Under the pieces are notes generated by a model, which saw only the letters and a list, made by a program, of their open reading frames with translations, was not told where the DNA came from and ran no database searches. 64,000 nt of DNA from Flaccisagitta enflata. Lineage: Eukaryota > Chaetognatha > Sagittoidea > Aphragmophora. The DNA lies in the NCBI GenBank assembly GCA_965153355.1, contig OZ231127.1, positions 94,798,001 to 94,862,000 on the forward strand, given 5' to 3'. The position numbers and the translations under genes are program-made. Below, one piece after another: positions 63,133-64,000 of this stretch. Positions within the stretch are counted from its first letter, which is position 1. Every line of letters starts with the position of its first letter.

Positions 63133-63172
63133 AAAACAAGGCCAACACCTATAAGTCGCGTGCAGGACAAAA
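63133..63172 (+). mobile_element. HPE subtype A 5' fragment
   Basis: ACAAGGCCAACACCTATAAG TCGCGTGCAGGAC matches the start of 12687-12900 and then diverges. Confidence 0.6.
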
Positions 63173-64000
63173 ATAACTGAACTGACCTGACTCCTTATTG
63201 TATTCTTTTATTGAAAATCAGACTTAAGGGGAAGGAGTGGTGAGTTATGAAAAATTATGAAAGCATAACTTTTTGTAGTATTTACTATGCTGGATCCAAA
63301 TATATCGTTTTTTTTACTTAAAACTCAAGAGAAGTAGCTAAAAAAATTCAATGAATTTTTCAAAAAACATTTTTTTTGTAAAAAAATTATTTTTTGCCAT
63401 AAAAAATTTTTTTGTAAAAAACATTTTTTTTTAAGCGAAAAAATTTCTTTCTTCAGCGAAAAAACTCAATTGAAAAAAATTTCAATTAAAAAATTTTAGC
63501 AAAAAAAAATTTAAAAAAGATTTTTGCTAAAAACATTTATTTTATCAGAAATATTATTTTGAGTAAAGAAAGAAAATGTAGCAAAAAAAAAATTTTTTCA
63601 AAAGCGATTTGAGTTTTTTAAAGGATTTTTTACAATTCAAAATAAAAATAAAGAGTATTTTTGAATTTAAAATGTTAAAAAGAACAAAATATATTTTCAA
63701 ATTTTTATCACCAGGTCCCCTTAAAAAATCCTTTAATTATTTTTTGTAACCTCTAAAGGCTCGGGCTTGATTGTTTTAAAAAATGATTCCTATATTTTAT
63801 ATTAATTGAATAAAAAATATCTATTTTTTTTCATAATTAAATCATTTGCTAACACAATATGCAGTTTTTTTTATATTGAATCTAAATATATATATTTCTT
63901 TTGATTTTTTACAAAACAAAAGTGTTTAAAAAATTCTTCAAATTTTCTTCACCAGGTCCCCTTAAAAAATCCTTTAGTTGTTTTTTGTAACCTCTAACGG
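63173..64000. repeat. A/T-rich low complexity with a direct repeat
   Basis: A-run and T-run sequence. TCACCAGGTCCCCTTAAAAA ATCCTTTA occurs at 63708 and 63950, each followed by TTTTTTGTAACCTCTAA, so a roughly 240-bp tandem repeat probably continues past the window. Confidence 0.75.

Overview
The window looks like a gene-poor, repeat-dense stretch of an animal nuclear genome, probably an invertebrate. The evidence is one Rab GTPase gene with animal-type sequence, TTAGGG-like degenerate repeats, Tc1/mariner-, pogo- and hAT-style elements with matching target duplications, and exceptionally long simple repeats: (CT)n, (TG)n, (CAA)n, (GGT)n, (GAT)n, (CTTT)n and (GTCC)n. The species cannot be named from this sequence. 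I see no rRNA, canonical tRNA, CRISPR array or transposase gene.

The only convincing protein gene is an uninterrupted Rab6 reading frame at 41322-41954 on the minus strand, 210 codons, with every GTPase motif intact and a C-terminal CXC prenylation signal. Almost every other open frame comes from a microsatellite or minisatellite.

The rest is a palimpsest of non-autonomous elements. The most striking is a family of about 30 copies, here called HPE (hairpin-ended), on both strands. In the orientation used here a copy starts with ACAAG plus a small stem-loop and a nine-base motif, has a variable tandem-repeat core usually rich in GACC/GACGG, and ends in a hairpin followed by CTAA. The nine-base motif and the terminal hairpin are matched within subtypes: A is GTCGCGTGC, B is GTTGCGGAC, C is GATGCGTCC. 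This covariation implies a conserved structure or recognition rule and resembles, without proving, Helitron/Helentron-type biology. A second family, DH (double hairpin), has two adjacent hairpins at one end, an inverted version of the block near the other end, and a conserved tail. A third, CTC, has terminal repeats around GGCGTGTTTCTAGT and a GCTCACTC-rich core.

Layout: 0-8.2 kb holds foldback elements, HPE copies and a TTAGGG-like array bounded by inverted repeats. 8.6-9.6 kb is (CT)n with a duplicated segment. 11.5-15 kb is a DH copy split by a 3-kb hAT-like element. 15-27 kb is mostly microsatellites with HPE, DH and CTC copies. 27-33 kb is quieter and AT-rich, with a clean element-in-element nest at 28.7-30.0 kb. 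33-40 kb mixes HPE/DH copies, microsatellites and a foldback at 38.7 kb. 41-42 kb holds the Rab6 gene. 42.7-43.3 kb is a Tc1/mariner-like miniature element, 43.7-44.4 kb a 70-bp satellite and 45.8-48.5 kb a 116-bp satellite with higher-order structure. 49-58 kb is again HPE/DH/CTC with microsatellites. 58-61.3 kb is a chain of minisatellites with one 10-N gap, and 62-64 kb is AT-rich with tandem and inverted duplications.

There is no operon-like cooperation. The Rab6 gene is an island, and the interactions that can be read are insertions of one element into another.
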